The notes beneath the pieces were generated by a model. That model searched no databases. It was not told where the DNA came from and saw nothing but the letters and a program-made list of their open reading frames with translations. From Tatumella terrea (GTDB lineage: Bacteria; Pseudomonadota; Gammaproteobacteria; Enterobacterales; Enterobacteriaceae), in NCBI RefSeq assembly GCF_039523755.1, contig NZ_BAAAFX010000002.1:372001-436000 (forward strand): a stretch of 64,000 bases of DNA, given 5' to 3'. Of this stretch, positions 53,633-62,930 are shown piece after piece. Position 1 is the stretch's first letter. Each line of letters begins with the position of its first letter. The translations under genes were made by a program, and so were the position numbers.

Positions 53633-53701
53633 CAGCAGGAATGACCGGGCAACACTTCCGCAATGGCGGTGCCGCCCGGCTGAGTAAGCTCAGGACCGGA
53701 A

Positions 53702-54157
53702 TTAACCAGCCATTTGCTTTTCACGGATTTCGGCCAGCGTCTTACAATCGATACATAAATCGGCTGTCGGACGGGCCTCAAGACGACGGATGCCAATCTC
53801 TACACCGCAGGATTCACAGTAACCGAAATCGTCATCTTCGACTTTTTTCAGTGTCTTCTCGATTTTTTTAATCAGTTTACGTTCACGGTCACGGTTACGC
53901 AGTTCCAGACTGAACTCTTCTTCCTGAGCGGCCCGGTCAACCGGATCCGGGAAGTTCGCCGCTTCGTCCTGCATATGTGTGACAGTACGGTCGACTTCAT
54001 CCCTGAGTTGATTACGCCAGGCTTCAAGAATTTTTCTGAAGTGAGTCAGCTGGGCTTCGTTCATATACTCTTCGCCCGGTTTCCCTTGATATGGCTCCAC
54101 CCCAGCGATGGCGAGGATACTCAGGGACGATGTTTTACGGTTTTGCCCTTCTTGCAT
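53702..54157 (-). CDS. dksA: DksA, RNA polymerase-binding stringent-response factor
   Basis: DksA enters the RNA polymerase secondary channel and works with ppGpp. From the ATG at 54157 (AGGAG upstream) it has 151 residues, the E. coli length. The upstream start at 54178 would add 7 unrelated residues. The coiled-coil with tip acidic residues (FPDPVDRAAQEEEFSLELR) and the four-cysteine zinc finger CESCGVEIG...CIDCKTLAE are intact. Confidence 0.97.
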   Translation of the reverse strand: MQEGQNRKTSSLSILAIAGVEPYQGKPGEEYMNEAQLTHFRKILEAWRNQLRDEVDRTVTHMQDEAANFPDPVDRAAQEEEFSLELRNRDRERKLIKKIEKTLKKVEDDDFGYCESCGVEIGIRRLEARPTADLCIDCKTLAEIREKQMAG

Positions 54158-54336
54158 GCTGTTTCTCCTGGATAACACGCACTATCGATTCCCATTGAGG
54201 GAAAAAAACAGGCCGCTATAAATAGCAGAAGCTATCCCTATTGGCAATTACTGATATTGTGTCTTGTTACTCACTTGTCAATAAGTTTGACATCAAAACA
54301 CAGAATTATCTTTGCAATACACACGATTGCAGCCTT

Positions 54337-55041
54337 TTACTGTCCGAAAGCGATAGAAAATTCTATTTTAGTATCGGCAGATGTCAGCGATGCTTTATAG
54401 ACCAGAATTTCAACCCCGGCTACCCTGGCTTGATCAAGAAGTGCTGCATAGCGGGGATCAATGTGTCGTGCGACGTTTATTTGCTCAATTCCGCTATGTA
54501 AGACAGCAAAAAAAAGGACGGCCCGCTGACCTGAAGCCGCAATTGCCATTAATTCGCGTAAATGCTTTTGTCCGCGAACCGTGACGGCATCGGGAAAATA
54601 TCCTTTTCCCTCCTCCAGCAGCGTGACCGATTTTACCTCAACGTAGCAATCCGCGACCCCCGGTGCCCGGAGCAGGAAATCTATCCGGCTACCTTCTGCG
54701 CCGTATTTCACTTCACGTTTACAGTCACGGTAACCCGCCAGTTCAGAGATCACGCCGCCGGTAAAGGCTTCGTAAAAAAGGGAATTAGCCCGCAATGTGT
54801 TGACGCAAATCCAATCGCCGGCAGCGGTTTCGGTCAGTTCCCAGCTATGAGGATACTTCCGGGTTTTGCTGTCGGAGGTGGAATACCATACGGTATCTCC
54901 GGGCGTTGCACAGCCGGTCATTGCGCCGGTATTGGCACAGTGAAGCGTAAACACGTCTCCTTGCGGGGTCTCCACATCGGCCAGAAAACGTTTATAACGC
55001 TTAATTAAACGGGCAGATTTCAGTGCGGGAATGAACTGCAT
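54337..55041 (-). CDS. sfsA: SfsA, sugar fermentation stimulation protein
   Basis: SfsA is a putative DNA-binding/nuclease-fold protein first found to stimulate mal gene expression. Its biochemical role is unsettled. It has 234 residues, identical in length to E. coli. Family segments are LKRYKRFLADV-like at the N terminus, HCANTGAMTGC, and the PD-(D/E)xK-like SRIDFLL...CYVEVKSVTL core. It lies 13 bp after thpR and is likely cotranscribed. Confidence 0.93.
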   Translation of the reverse strand: MQFIPALKSARLIKRYKRFLADVETPQGDVFTLHCANTGAMTGCATPGDTVWYSTSDSKTRKYPHSWELTETAAGDWICVNTLRANSLFYEAFTGGVISELAGYRDCKREVKYGAEGSRIDFLLRAPGVADCYVEVKSVTLLEEGKGYFPDAVTVRGQKHLRELMAIAASGQRAVLFFAVLHSGIEQINVARHIDPRYAALLDQARVAGVEILVYKASLTSADTKIEFSIAFGQ

Positions 55042-55054
55042 AATGAAAATCTCT

Positions 55055-55594
55055 TTATGGAATAGTATCGGTCAGTAAAGGAAAACGAGCCACACAACGT
55101 GCAGCCCGCTTCCGGCCGCTGCCGGGGATGGCCATCAGGGAGAAGTCTGTTATCCGGGTGTGCCACGAAAATCCCGGCGCAGGCAGTTTCACCGGCTGAA
55201 AAGCCTGATGGATGAGCCGCACATGCGGATGAAAAGGCAGGGACGGCTGCGGGCACCCCTGGCGAGCCGCCCGTGCACGCAGCAGGGCCGCCAGCTGTAA
55301 TAGTCCTGAGGGGGCGGAACGGCTCCCCAGCCAGATATGCCCTGACCGGGGCCAGTGGCCGGCATCGTTTAGCGTCAGGGTAAAGGCAGGTTGCCGGATA
55401 CGGGCGGCCTGCTGTTGCAGATGTTCAACGGAGGACTCACTGATCTCCCCGAGCCAGGCCAGTGTCATCATCAGCCCGGCCGCAGGCAGCGGACGCCCGT
55501 AATCCGCCGGAAAATGCTCTGCCCGCCAGGCGACCAGAGAACGTTGCAGCCCCGCGGGCAACGTGAGGGCAAAAAAATATTGGGGTCCGGTCAT
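55055..55594 (-). CDS. thpR: ThpR-like RNA 2',3'-cyclic phosphodiesterase with damaged HxTx motifs
   Basis: Position and sequence match ThpR (LigT), a 2H phosphoesterase that opens 2',3'-cyclic phosphates on RNA ends. From the ATG at 55594 it has 179 residues, as expected. The family needs two H-x-T/S-x motifs. The first (E. coli HLTL) is MMTL here, with Met42 replacing the catalytic His. The second (HITL) is HVRL, with Arg126 replacing Thr. The fold segments FALTLPAG and FTLTLNDAGHWPRS are conserved. Activity is therefore doubtful although the frame is intact. It is divergent from hrpB. Confidence 0.87.
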   Translation of the reverse strand: MTGPQYFFALTLPAGLQRSLVAWRAEHFPADYGRPLPAAGLMMTLAWLGEISESSVEHLQQQAARIRQPAFTLTLNDAGHWPRSGHIWLGSRSAPSGLLQLAALLRARAARQGCPQPSLPFHPHVRLIHQAFQPVKLPAPGFSWHTRITDFSLMAIPGSGRKRAARCVARFPLLTDTIP

Positions 55595-55733
55595 CTCTGC
55601 GCCCTCAGAAAGAACAGCTAAGTTGCTGCTCACCGTCAGCATCGCTGACGGTGAGCAGGCGGGCAAAGGTGAGGATGATTTCGTTGAGTGTTATCATGCC
55701 GGCAATATTACCATAGCTTGTGCGGAGTTTTCG

Positions 55734-58178
55734 TTGCAGTCATTACCGGTCAGTGAAGTACTGGATGAATTGTCTGAAGCGCTGGAGCGCGCGCCTCAGG
55801 TCTTACTGATAGCGCCGCCAGGCGCGGGGAAGTCGACCTGGTTACCCCTGCAACTGCTTGAGAAAGTGCAGGGCGAAGGGCGGATTATTCTGCTGGAACC
55901 CCGTCGTCTGGCGGCCAGGAGTGTCGCCCGTCGTCTGGCAGAGACGCTGGGTGAAGTTCCCGGCCAGACCATTGGTTACCGCATGCGCGGGGAAAGCAGG
56001 ACAGGGCCGCAGACACGACTGGAGGTGGTGACCGAGGGTATTCTGACGCGCATGTTACAGCAGGATCCCGAGCTGAATGGGGTGTCGCTGGTGATCCTTG
56101 ACGAATTCCATGAACGCAGCTTGCAGGCTGACCTGTCATTAGCATTATTGCTGGATGTGCAGCAGAGCCTGCGGGATGACCTGAAAATCTTATTAATGTC
56201 TGCCACGCTCGACCATCAGCGACTGACCGGGTTGCTCCCCGACGCCCCGGTCATTATTTCCGGCGGACGGAGTTTTCCTGTAGAGCGGCGATTTATTTCA
56301 TTGTCTGCCAGACTGCCTTTTGCACAGGCCGTTGCCCGCGAGACCGCACAGATAATGAACGAACATCCGGGGTCGTTATTGCTGTTTCTGCCGGGAGAAA
56401 AAGAGATTCTGGCAGTAAAGGAAGCGCTGAGTGGCCGTCTGAGTGATGACACCGGCCTCTTTCCTTTATATGGCGCGATGGGGCTGGCCGCTCAGCAGCA
56501 AGCAATCGCCCCGTCAGCCCCGGGGCTACGGAAAGTGGTGCTGGCGACCAATATTGCCGAGACCAGCCTGACCATTGAAGGGATTACCCTGGTCGTTGAT
56601 TCGTGCCTGGAACGATCCGTCCGCTTCGACAGTAAAAGCGGACTGAGTATTTTACAAACACAGCGCATCAGTCAGTCCTCCATGGTGCAGCGGGCCGGAC
56701 GTGCAGGCCGGCTGGCGCCAGGCATTTGCTGGCATTTAATCAGTCAGGAACAGGCGGAACGGGCGGCTGCGACCGCAGATGCGGAAATTCTGCACAGTGA
56801 CCTTAGCGGACTGATGCTGGATGTACTGACCTGGGGGTGTTCGCAGGTCTCTCAGCTGCAATGGCTGGATTGCCCGCCGGAAAAACACGGTCAGGCAGCA
56901 CTGCAGGTACTGGAACAGCTGGGGGCGGTCAATGACCGGCATCAGTTAACTGCCCGCGGGCGGCAGATGGCGGGGGCCGGGACCGACCCGCGACTGGCGG
57001 CTTTGCTCAGCGCAGGGATGCACTCGCCGGAGGCGATGGCAACAGCCAGTCTGCTGGTAGCGATTCTGGAAGATCCTCCCCGACGGCATGACGGGGATCT
57101 TATGTCGCTCTTTCTGCACCCGCAGGAGAGCTGGCGCCTTCGTGCAAAAGCGTTACAGAAAAAAAGCGGGCTGGCCGCAGCGCAGCCAGAAGATGGCAGA
57201 GTCGCGGAGTTACTGATGGCCGGGTTTGCCGACCAGTTAGCACGGCAGCGAGGTCAGAGCGGACGCTACCTGCTGGCCAAAGGTATCGGGGCCAGCACCC
57301 TGAACGACTCTCCGCTGGTCAGGCATGAATGGCTTATCGTTTTACATTTATCGCTGAATGCACAGGCATCAGAGGCCCGTATCCGTCTGGCGCTGCCGGT
57401 GGATATTACCGCGTTACAGGCCAGCTATCCCGGGCTTGCAAAAGAGCGGGATGAAGTGGAATGGGATGAAGAAAAAGGGATATTGCGGGTGCACCGCCGG
57501 AAGGCTATCGGGGCGTTGATCCTGAGCTCCAGGCCCGGGGAACGTCCGGAGGCGGCACTGCTTCATCAGGCGATGCTGCGCTGGGTCAGAGCGAAAGGGC
57601 TGAAGGTATTACCCTGGTCACCGGCGTCTGAACAGTTGCGGGCCAGGCTGGCCTGTGCAGCAGAATGGTTGCCACAGGAGGACTGGCCGGCAATGGAAGA
57701 CGAAGCATTGCTGGATAGCCTGGAAACCTGGCTGTTGCCGGAAATGAGTGCAGTGACCGATGCCCGTTCGTTTAATACTATTAATATTTCATCAGCTTTA
57801 TTACATTTAATCACATGGTCACAACGTCAGCGACTGGATAGTGAGCTACCAACTCATTACACTGTGCCGACGGGGAGTCGGTTATTGATCCGCTATACTG
57901 TCGGGCAATCACCGGTACTGGCTGTCCGCATACAGGAAATGTATGGTGAAGCTACCACCCCGGTGATCGCCGGAGGCCGTATACCTCTGGTGCTGGAACT
58001 GTTATCACCCGCAATGCGTCCGTTGCAAATTACCCGGGATTTAGCGGGGTTCTGGCAGGGAGCCTGGCGTGAAGTGCAGAAGGAAATGAAAGGGCGTTAT
58101 CCGAAACACCCGTGGCCGGACGATCCGGCGACGGCGATGCCGACGCGACGGAGTAAAAAGTTTTCCCCCGGTCATTGA
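55734..58178 (+). CDS. hrpB: HrpB, DEAH-box RNA helicase-like ATPase
   Basis: A DExH helicase of unclear physiological role. The best start is TTG at 55734 with GGAG six bases upstream, giving 814 residues; QSLPVSEVLDEL aligns with the E. coli start. The longer in-frame ATG at 55563 would overlap thpR antiparallel and add 57 unconserved residues. Motifs are Walker A APPGAGKST, RRLAARSVA, DEFHERS (DExH), SATLD, ATNIAETSLTI and QRAGRAGR, followed by a conserved HrpB C-terminal domain. The basic C terminus reads PTRRSKKF. Confidence 0.92.
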   Translation: MQSLPVSEVLDELSEALERAPQVLLIAPPGAGKSTWLPLQLLEKVQGEGRIILLEPRRLAARSVARRLAETLGEVPGQTIGYRMRGESRTGPQTRLEVVTEGILTRMLQQDPELNGVSLVILDEFHERSLQADLSLALLLDVQQSLRDDLKILLMSATLDHQRLTGLLPDAPVIISGGRSFPVERRFISLSARLPFAQAVARETAQIMNEHPGSLLLFLPGEKEILAVKEALSGRLSDDTGLFPLYGAMGLAAQQQAIAPSAPGLRKVVLATNIAETSLTIEGITLVVDSCLERSVRFDSKSGLSILQTQRISQSSMVQRAGRAGRLAPGICWHLISQEQAERAAATADAEILHSDLSGLMLDVLTWGCSQVSQLQWLDCPPEKHGQAALQVLEQLGAVNDRHQLTARGRQMAGAGTDPRLAALLSAGMHSPEAMATASLLVAILEDPPRRHDGDLMSLFLHPQESWRLRAKALQKKSGLAAAQPEDGRVAELLMAGFADQLARQRGQSGRYLLAKGIGASTLNDSPLVRHEWLIVLHLSLNAQASEARIRLALPVDITALQASYPGLAKERDEVEWDEEKGILRVHRRKAIGALILSSRPGERPEAALLHQAMLRWVRAKGLKVLPWSPASEQLRARLACAAEWLPQEDWPAMEDEALLDSLETWLLPEMSAVTDARSFNTINISSALLHLITWSQRQRLDSELPTHYTVPTGSRLLIRYTVGQSPVLAVRIQEMYGEATTPVIAGGRIPLVLELLSPAMRPLQITRDLAGFWQGAWREVQKEMKGRYPKHPWPDDPATAMPTRRSKKFSPGH

Positions 58179-58276
58179 TGATCCGGTCTCTCTTTCAGAG
58201 GGTTCCGGCATGTAATCCGCCGGGATCGGGATTAAAGTAACGCGCATGCTAAGGCTATGCCTGGAGAGTAAAATTC

Positions 58277-60775
58277 ATGTCTGGGAACGATCGCGAACCG
58301 ATCGGGCGAAAAGGAAAAACGCCTCGTCAACCGGAAAAAAAACGCCCTCGTGCGAAAAGTAAAAATTCAAAAGCGTATGATGATCATGAGATCAGTGGTT
58401 ACGAGGAGGAAGTGGCTTTGGCACGTAAAGGAAAGAAGAAACCACCGATGAAGAAAAGGCGCTGGCTGGGATGGCTGATTAAGCTGTTCCTGTTAGGTGC
58501 CATTGTGCTTGCCGCCTGGGGCGTCTATCTCGATTCTGAAATCCGTCATCGTGTCGATGGCCAGGTTTGGCAGCTGCCGGCGGCCGTGTACGGACGGGTG
58601 GTCAGCCTTGAACCGGGAATGAGTTTTGACCGTAAAGGCATGCTCGAACTACTGGAAGGGACGCAGTACCGTCAGGTCACGCGCATTACCCGGCCGGGTG
58701 AGTTTACGGTAAAAGGAAATACCATCGACTTACTGCGCCGTCCTTTTGATTTCCCGGACGGGAAAGAAGGGCAGATCAACGCACAAATGACGTTCAGTAA
58801 CGGTGAGCTGAGCGAAATCAAAAACCTGGATACCGGGCGTGATTTCGGGTATTTCCGGCTGGATCCGCGTCTGATTACCATGCTGCAATCCCCGAACGGT
58901 GAACAGCGGTTATTTGTGCCGCGCTCAGGGTTCCCGAATCAGCTGGTGGATACACTGATTGCGACGGAAGATCGTCACTTCTATGAACATGATGGTATCA
59001 GTCTGTATTCGATTGGTCGTGCATTTGTCGCCAACATCACTGCCGGTCGTGCCGTCCAGGGCGGAAGTACACTGACTCAGCAGCTGGTGAAAAACCTGTT
59101 CCTGACCAACAAACGCACCCTGTGGCGTAAAGTCCGTGAAGCCTATATGGCAATCATTATGGATTCACGTTACAGCAAAGATCGTATTCTGGAACTGTAC
59201 CTGAATGAAGTGTATCTCGGACAGGCCGGTAACGATCAGATCCGTGGTTTCCCGCTGGCGAGCCTCTATTACTTTGGGCGCCCGGTTGATGAACTGAGCC
59301 TGGATCAGCAGGCACTGCTGGTCGGCATGGTGAAAGGTGCGTCACTGTACAACCCGTGGCGTAATCCGAAACTGGCGCTGGAGCGTCGAAATGTCGTCCT
59401 GCGTTTACTGCAGCAGCAAAAGTACATTGATGAAGATCTGTATAACAGTCTGTCAGCCCGTCCGCTCGGGGTACAACCGAAAGGGGGAGTCATTACACCT
59501 CAGCCGGCCTTTATGCAGATGGTCCGTAATGAACTGCAGCAAAAACTGGGCGATAAGGTTAAAGATCTTTCCGGCGTGAAGATTTTCACCACTCTGGACC
59601 CGATCTCGCAGGATGCGGCGGAAAAAGCGGTCATTGACGGGATCCCGCAGCTGAAAAAACTGCACGGATTGAAAGATCTGGAAACGGCGATGGTGGTGGT
59701 TGACCGGAACACCGGTGAAGTCCGTGCCATGGTTGGCGGCGCTGATCCGCAGTTTGCCGGTTATAACCGTGCGATGCAGGCACGACGCTCTATAGGTTCT
59801 CTGGCCAAACCGGCGACGTATCTGACCGCCCTGGCTCAGCCTCAGACCTATCGTCTGAACAGCTGGATTGCTGACCAGCCACTGTCGCTGAAACAGCCGA
59901 ACGGCCAGATCTGGAGTCCGGAAAACGATGACCACCGTTTCAGCGGTAAGGTGTTACTGGTCGATGCACTGACTCACTCCATGAACGTCCCGACCGTTAA
60001 CCTCGGTATGTCTCTGGGGCTTGGTAATGTCGTGGATACCTGGGAGAAACTCGGGGTAGGTAAAGATCAGCTCACCGCGGTCCCGGCCATGTTGCTGGGT
60101 GCACTTAACCTGACACCGGTTGAAGTGGCACAGGCTTTCCAGTCCATCGCCAGTGGTGGTAACCGTGCAACACTGTCCGCAGTACGCTCTGTGATCTCTG
60201 AAGACGGGAAAGTGCTGTACCAGAGTTATCCTCAGGCACAGCGGGTGGAGCCACCGGAAGCGGCTTACCTGACGCTGTATGCGATGCAGCAGGTGGTTAA
60301 CCGCGGCACCGCACATGCATTGGGTGCACAATACCCGACGATGCATCTGGCGGGTAAAACCGGGACGACCAACAACATGGTGGACAGCTGGTTTACCGGT
60401 ATCGATGGTAAAGAAGTGACAGTGACCTGGGTCGGTCGCGATAACAACCAGCCAACGAAACTGTGGGGTTCCAGTGGGGCATTACAGATCTATCGTCGTT
60501 ACCTGGCTAACCAGCCACCGACGCCGCTTGATCTGACACCGCCGGATGATGTGACCACGATGAATATTGACTCGGCGGGTAACTTCATCTGTGGCAGCGG
60601 CAGTACTACCTGGCGTTCACTGCCGGTCTGGGCCTCTGATCCGAATGCGCTATGTCAGCAACAGCAACAGCAGCAACAACAGCAGCAGCAGTTGCAGCAA
60701 CAGCAGCAACAGGAACAGCAGGACAGCAGCGGTAACGGTGTTGCCGGCTGGATTAAGGATATGTTCGGGCAGTAA
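58277..60775 (+). CDS. mrcB: MrcB, bifunctional penicillin-binding protein 1b with a polyglutamine tail
   Basis: PBP1b polymerises and cross-links peptidoglycan. It has 832 residues. A basic cytoplasmic N terminus and one membrane helix (about residues 66-85) precede a UB2H-type region that binds LpoB. The GT51 transglycosylase has its catalytic Glu in ATEDRHFYEHDG near residue 232 and the GGSTLTQQL motif. The transpeptidase has SxxK in RRSIGSLAKP, SMN, and KTGTT. Near the end, bases about 60655-60720 encode a run of 13 Gln, then Leu, then 7 Gln, followed by QEQQ-rich sequence and the conserved GVAGWIKDMFG. The E. coli tail is Q-rich but less uniform. Confidence 0.96.
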   Translation: MSGNDREPIGRKGKTPRQPEKKRPRAKSKNSKAYDDHEISGYEEEVALARKGKKKPPMKKRRWLGWLIKLFLLGAIVLAAWGVYLDSEIRHRVDGQVWQLPAAVYGRVVSLEPGMSFDRKGMLELLEGTQYRQVTRITRPGEFTVKGNTIDLLRRPFDFPDGKEGQINAQMTFSNGELSEIKNLDTGRDFGYFRLDPRLITMLQSPNGEQRLFVPRSGFPNQLVDTLIATEDRHFYEHDGISLYSIGRAFVANITAGRAVQGGSTLTQQLVKNLFLTNKRTLWRKVREAYMAIIMDSRYSKDRILELYLNEVYLGQAGNDQIRGFPLASLYYFGRPVDELSLDQQALLVGMVKGASLYNPWRNPKLALERRNVVLRLLQQQKYIDEDLYNSLSARPLGVQPKGGVITPQPAFMQMVRNELQQKLGDKVKDLSGVKIFTTLDPISQDAAEKAVIDGIPQLKKLHGLKDLETAMVVVDRNTGEVRAMVGGADPQFAGYNRAMQARRSIGSLAKPATYLTALAQPQTYRLNSWIADQPLSLKQPNGQIWSPENDDHRFSGKVLLVDALTHSMNVPTVNLGMSLGLGNVVDTWEKLGVGKDQLTAVPAMLLGALNLTPVEVAQAFQSIASGGNRATLSAVRSVISEDGKVLYQSYPQAQRVEPPEAAYLTLYAMQQVVNRGTAHALGAQYPTMHLAGKTGTTNNMVDSWFTGIDGKEVTVTWVGRDNNQPTKLWGSSGALQIYRRYLANQPPTPLDLTPPDDVTTMNIDSAGNFICGSGSTTWRSLPVWASDPNALCQQQQQQQQQQQQLQQQQQQEQQDSSGNGVAGWIKDMFGQ

Positions 60776-60795
60776 CCGACAGTAGTTATGCACAA

Positions 60796-60819
60796 AAAGG
60801 CGCTCCGGCGCCTTTTTTT
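60796..60819 (+). terminator. Rho-independent terminator after mrcB
   Basis: AAAGGCGC / GCGCCTTT with a TCCG loop and a T-run, 20 bp after the mrcB stop. Confidence 0.9.
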
Positions 60820-61279
60820 ATGGGCCGATGATTGAGGCCTGTGCCGCGTCAGACAGTCCGTGACGGTAATCGCTGTCAGAAGGGATGCTAACCGCCACTG
60901 TGCTATCCGTGGCTGTGGTTCAGGATGTCACCTGATCACCTGCCCCTTAATTCTGGCGGGGTCGACGAGGCCCGTACTGAACCTTTCGCCGGCGCTCTGC
61001 GGCCATCCGGTAGTTGTTCGTCTTCAGCGAAATACCGCGGAAAGCCACCCCGGCAACCTTATCCCCGCTCCGGCCTGATCACCGCCCGTAATCACTGATA
61101 TTCACCTGTCGCAGAGCAACAAAGCAATAGACACTGAGAGGAAAAGGGGGCCAGGGAAAATCCACCGGCGCTGAGGCCAGAATGTCCGGGAGGTGAGCGA
61201 AAGACTGGCGGAGGCGGTCGGGCGAACTCAACCCGGGACGGGGAGTCCCCTTCAGATCTTCAGCCAAACGCTCTCTCAA
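60820..61279. other. Gene-free stretch where E. coli has fhuACDB
   Basis: About 460 bp with no supportable gene. A short plus-strand frame (60860-61078) and a minus-strand frame (61079-61279) show no recognisable family or ribosome-binding site. I found no clear fhu remnant. Together with the repeat that follows, this is the longest non-coding gap in the right half of the window. Confidence 0.5.
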
Positions 61280-61412
61280 AGAGAGGAAGCCGGTCAGAAC
61301 TACCTTTCAGGTAAGGCTACTGCCGGTCAGACCTTCTGGGAACCACTGCTCTGAGATAAAGAGAGGAAGCCGGTCAGGACTACTTTTCAGGCAAGGTTAC
61401 TGCCGGTCAGAC
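61280..61412. repeat. Two direct repeats of about 53 bp at an 80-bp period
   Basis: A GAGAGGAAGCCGGTCAG block starting at 61281 recurs at 61361. Each continues through ACTAC-TTTCAGG-AAGG-TACTGCCGGTCAGACC with four mismatches. Within each copy CCGGTCAG also occurs twice, as does its half GGTCAGA. The 27 bp between copies are unrelated. The element lies 80-200 bp from the hemL stop codon and is on the hemL 3' side. Confidence 0.75.
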
Positions 61413-61451
61413 CGAAGGATTTCCGCTCAGAGTCCGGCAGCATCAGAGAAT

Positions 61452-61476
61452 AAAAAAGGCGCACAGGCGCCTTTTC
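61452..61476 (-). terminator. Rho-independent terminator after hemL
   Basis: On the minus strand AAAAGGCGCC pairs with GGCGCCTTTT-type sequence around a TGT loop and is followed by TTTTTTATT, 16 bp past the hemL stop. Confidence 0.88.
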
Positions 61477-61491
61477 GTGTCCTGAAACGGA

Positions 61492-62772
61492 TTACAACCG
61501 GGCAAAGCAACGACGGGCTGCATCGATGGTCTTCTGAATATCTTCCGGACTGTGTGCCAGAGACATAAACCCGGCTTCGAACGCTGACGGTGCAAAATAG
61601 ATCCCTTCTTCCAGCATCAGATGGAAGAATTTCTTAAAGCGTTCAGTGTCACACTGGCAGACGTCCTGGTAACAGGTGACGGAAGGTAATGTAGTAAAGA
61701 AGATACCGAACATTCCGCCGACATGGTTGATCACCAGCGGGATATTTTCTTCCTGCGCGGCATGCAGCAGGCCTTCGGCCAGGCGATCGGTCAGTTCGGT
61801 GAGGGTAGAATGTGTCCCGGGTTGTGCCACCTGACTCAGACAGGCAAAACCGGCAGCCATCGCTAACGGGTTACCTGAAAGCGTTCCGGCCTGATATACC
61901 GGGCCGGTCGGTGCCAGCGCTTCCATCACTTCACGGCGTCCGCCAAAGGCACCGACAGGCATGCCACCACCGATAATCTTACCAAGACAGGTCAGGTCCG
62001 GTGTGACGTCATAATAAGCCTGCGCGCCACCCAGCGCGACCCTGAAACCGGTCATCACTTCATCGATGATCAGTAATGCGCCGTTCTCATCACAAATTTC
62101 CCGCAGCCCCTGCAGGAATCCTTCCGCAGGTGGAATACAGTTCATGTTCCCGGCCACCGGTTCGACGATAATGCAGGCGATTTCCTGCGGGTACTGCCGG
62201 AAGGCTTCCCTTACCGACTCCAGGTCGTTATAGGTACAGGTCAGGGTATGACGAGCGAAATCTGCAGGCACCCCCGGAGAATTCGGCTGTCCGAGCGTCA
62301 GCGCGCCCGACCCGGCTTTTACCAGCAGGTGGTCGGCATGACCATGGTAGCAGCCTTCAAACTTGACTATCTTATCGCGACCGGTATAGCCACGGGCCAG
62401 ACGGATAGCACTCATGGTCGCTTCGGTGCCTGAGTTCACCATCCGGACCATATCCATCGATGGCACCAGTTCACAGACCAGTTCCGCCATCCGGACTTCC
62501 ATTTCGGTCGGCGCACCAAAGCTCAGACCGCGGCCTGCAGCTTCAATCACCGCATTGCGGATACCGGGGTTGTTATGGCCCAGCACCATCGGCCCCCATG
62601 AACCGACGTAGTCGATGTAGGCTTTGCCGTCTGCGTCATATAAATAGGCCCCTTCGGCGTGTTCGATAAATAAAGGGGTGCCGCCAACGCCGGTAAATGC
62701 CCGCACAGGGGAATTTACGCCGCCCGGGATAAGACGTTGTGCCTCATGGTATAGGTGTTCAGACTTGCTCAT
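61492..62772 (-). CDS. hemL: HemL, glutamate-1-semialdehyde 2,1-aminomutase
   Basis: HemL converts glutamate-1-semialdehyde to 5-aminolevulinate in the C5 tetrapyrrole pathway. It has 426 residues, the E. coli length. The PLP-binding segment is LGKIIGGGMPVGAFGG, with the Schiff-base lysine near residue 265. Other motifs are VNSGTEATMSAIRLARG, CYHGHAD and IIDEVMTGFR. It is divergent from clcA. In E. coli fhuB precedes it on the other side; here only repeats and spacer do. Confidence 0.97.
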   Translation of the reverse strand: MSKSEHLYHEAQRLIPGGVNSPVRAFTGVGGTPLFIEHAEGAYLYDADGKAYIDYVGSWGPMVLGHNNPGIRNAVIEAAGRGLSFGAPTEMEVRMAELVCELVPSMDMVRMVNSGTEATMSAIRLARGYTGRDKIVKFEGCYHGHADHLLVKAGSGALTLGQPNSPGVPADFARHTLTCTYNDLESVREAFRQYPQEIACIIVEPVAGNMNCIPPAEGFLQGLREICDENGALLIIDEVMTGFRVALGGAQAYYDVTPDLTCLGKIIGGGMPVGAFGGRREVMEALAPTGPVYQAGTLSGNPLAMAAGFACLSQVAQPGTHSTLTELTDRLAEGLLHAAQEENIPLVINHVGGMFGIFFTTLPSVTCYQDVCQCDTERFKKFFHLMLEEGIYFAPSAFEAGFMSLAHSPEDIQKTIDAARRCFARL

Positions 62773-62930
62773 CGCATCGGTTCCTGTTGTCGCTGAATAA
62801 TTACAGCGGATAGTTTACGGGAACACCCTTGCGCCGCGAAAGTCCCGGGTATTGTATTGCTACATTTAAGCACCAAAAAAACGTATTAAACGGTATACTG
62901 CTGCGATGGTCGCTTATTCATCAGACGGAT

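Noticed and set aside
55563..55733. N-terminal extension of HrpB from the ATG at 55563
   Set aside because: It would overlap thpR antiparallel and its residues do not resemble the family, while TTG at 55734 has a good ribosome-binding site and matches the known N terminus.
60860..61279. Two short frames in the mrcB-hemL gap as fhu remnants
   Set aside because: I could not align either with FhuA, C, D or B, and neither has a start signal.
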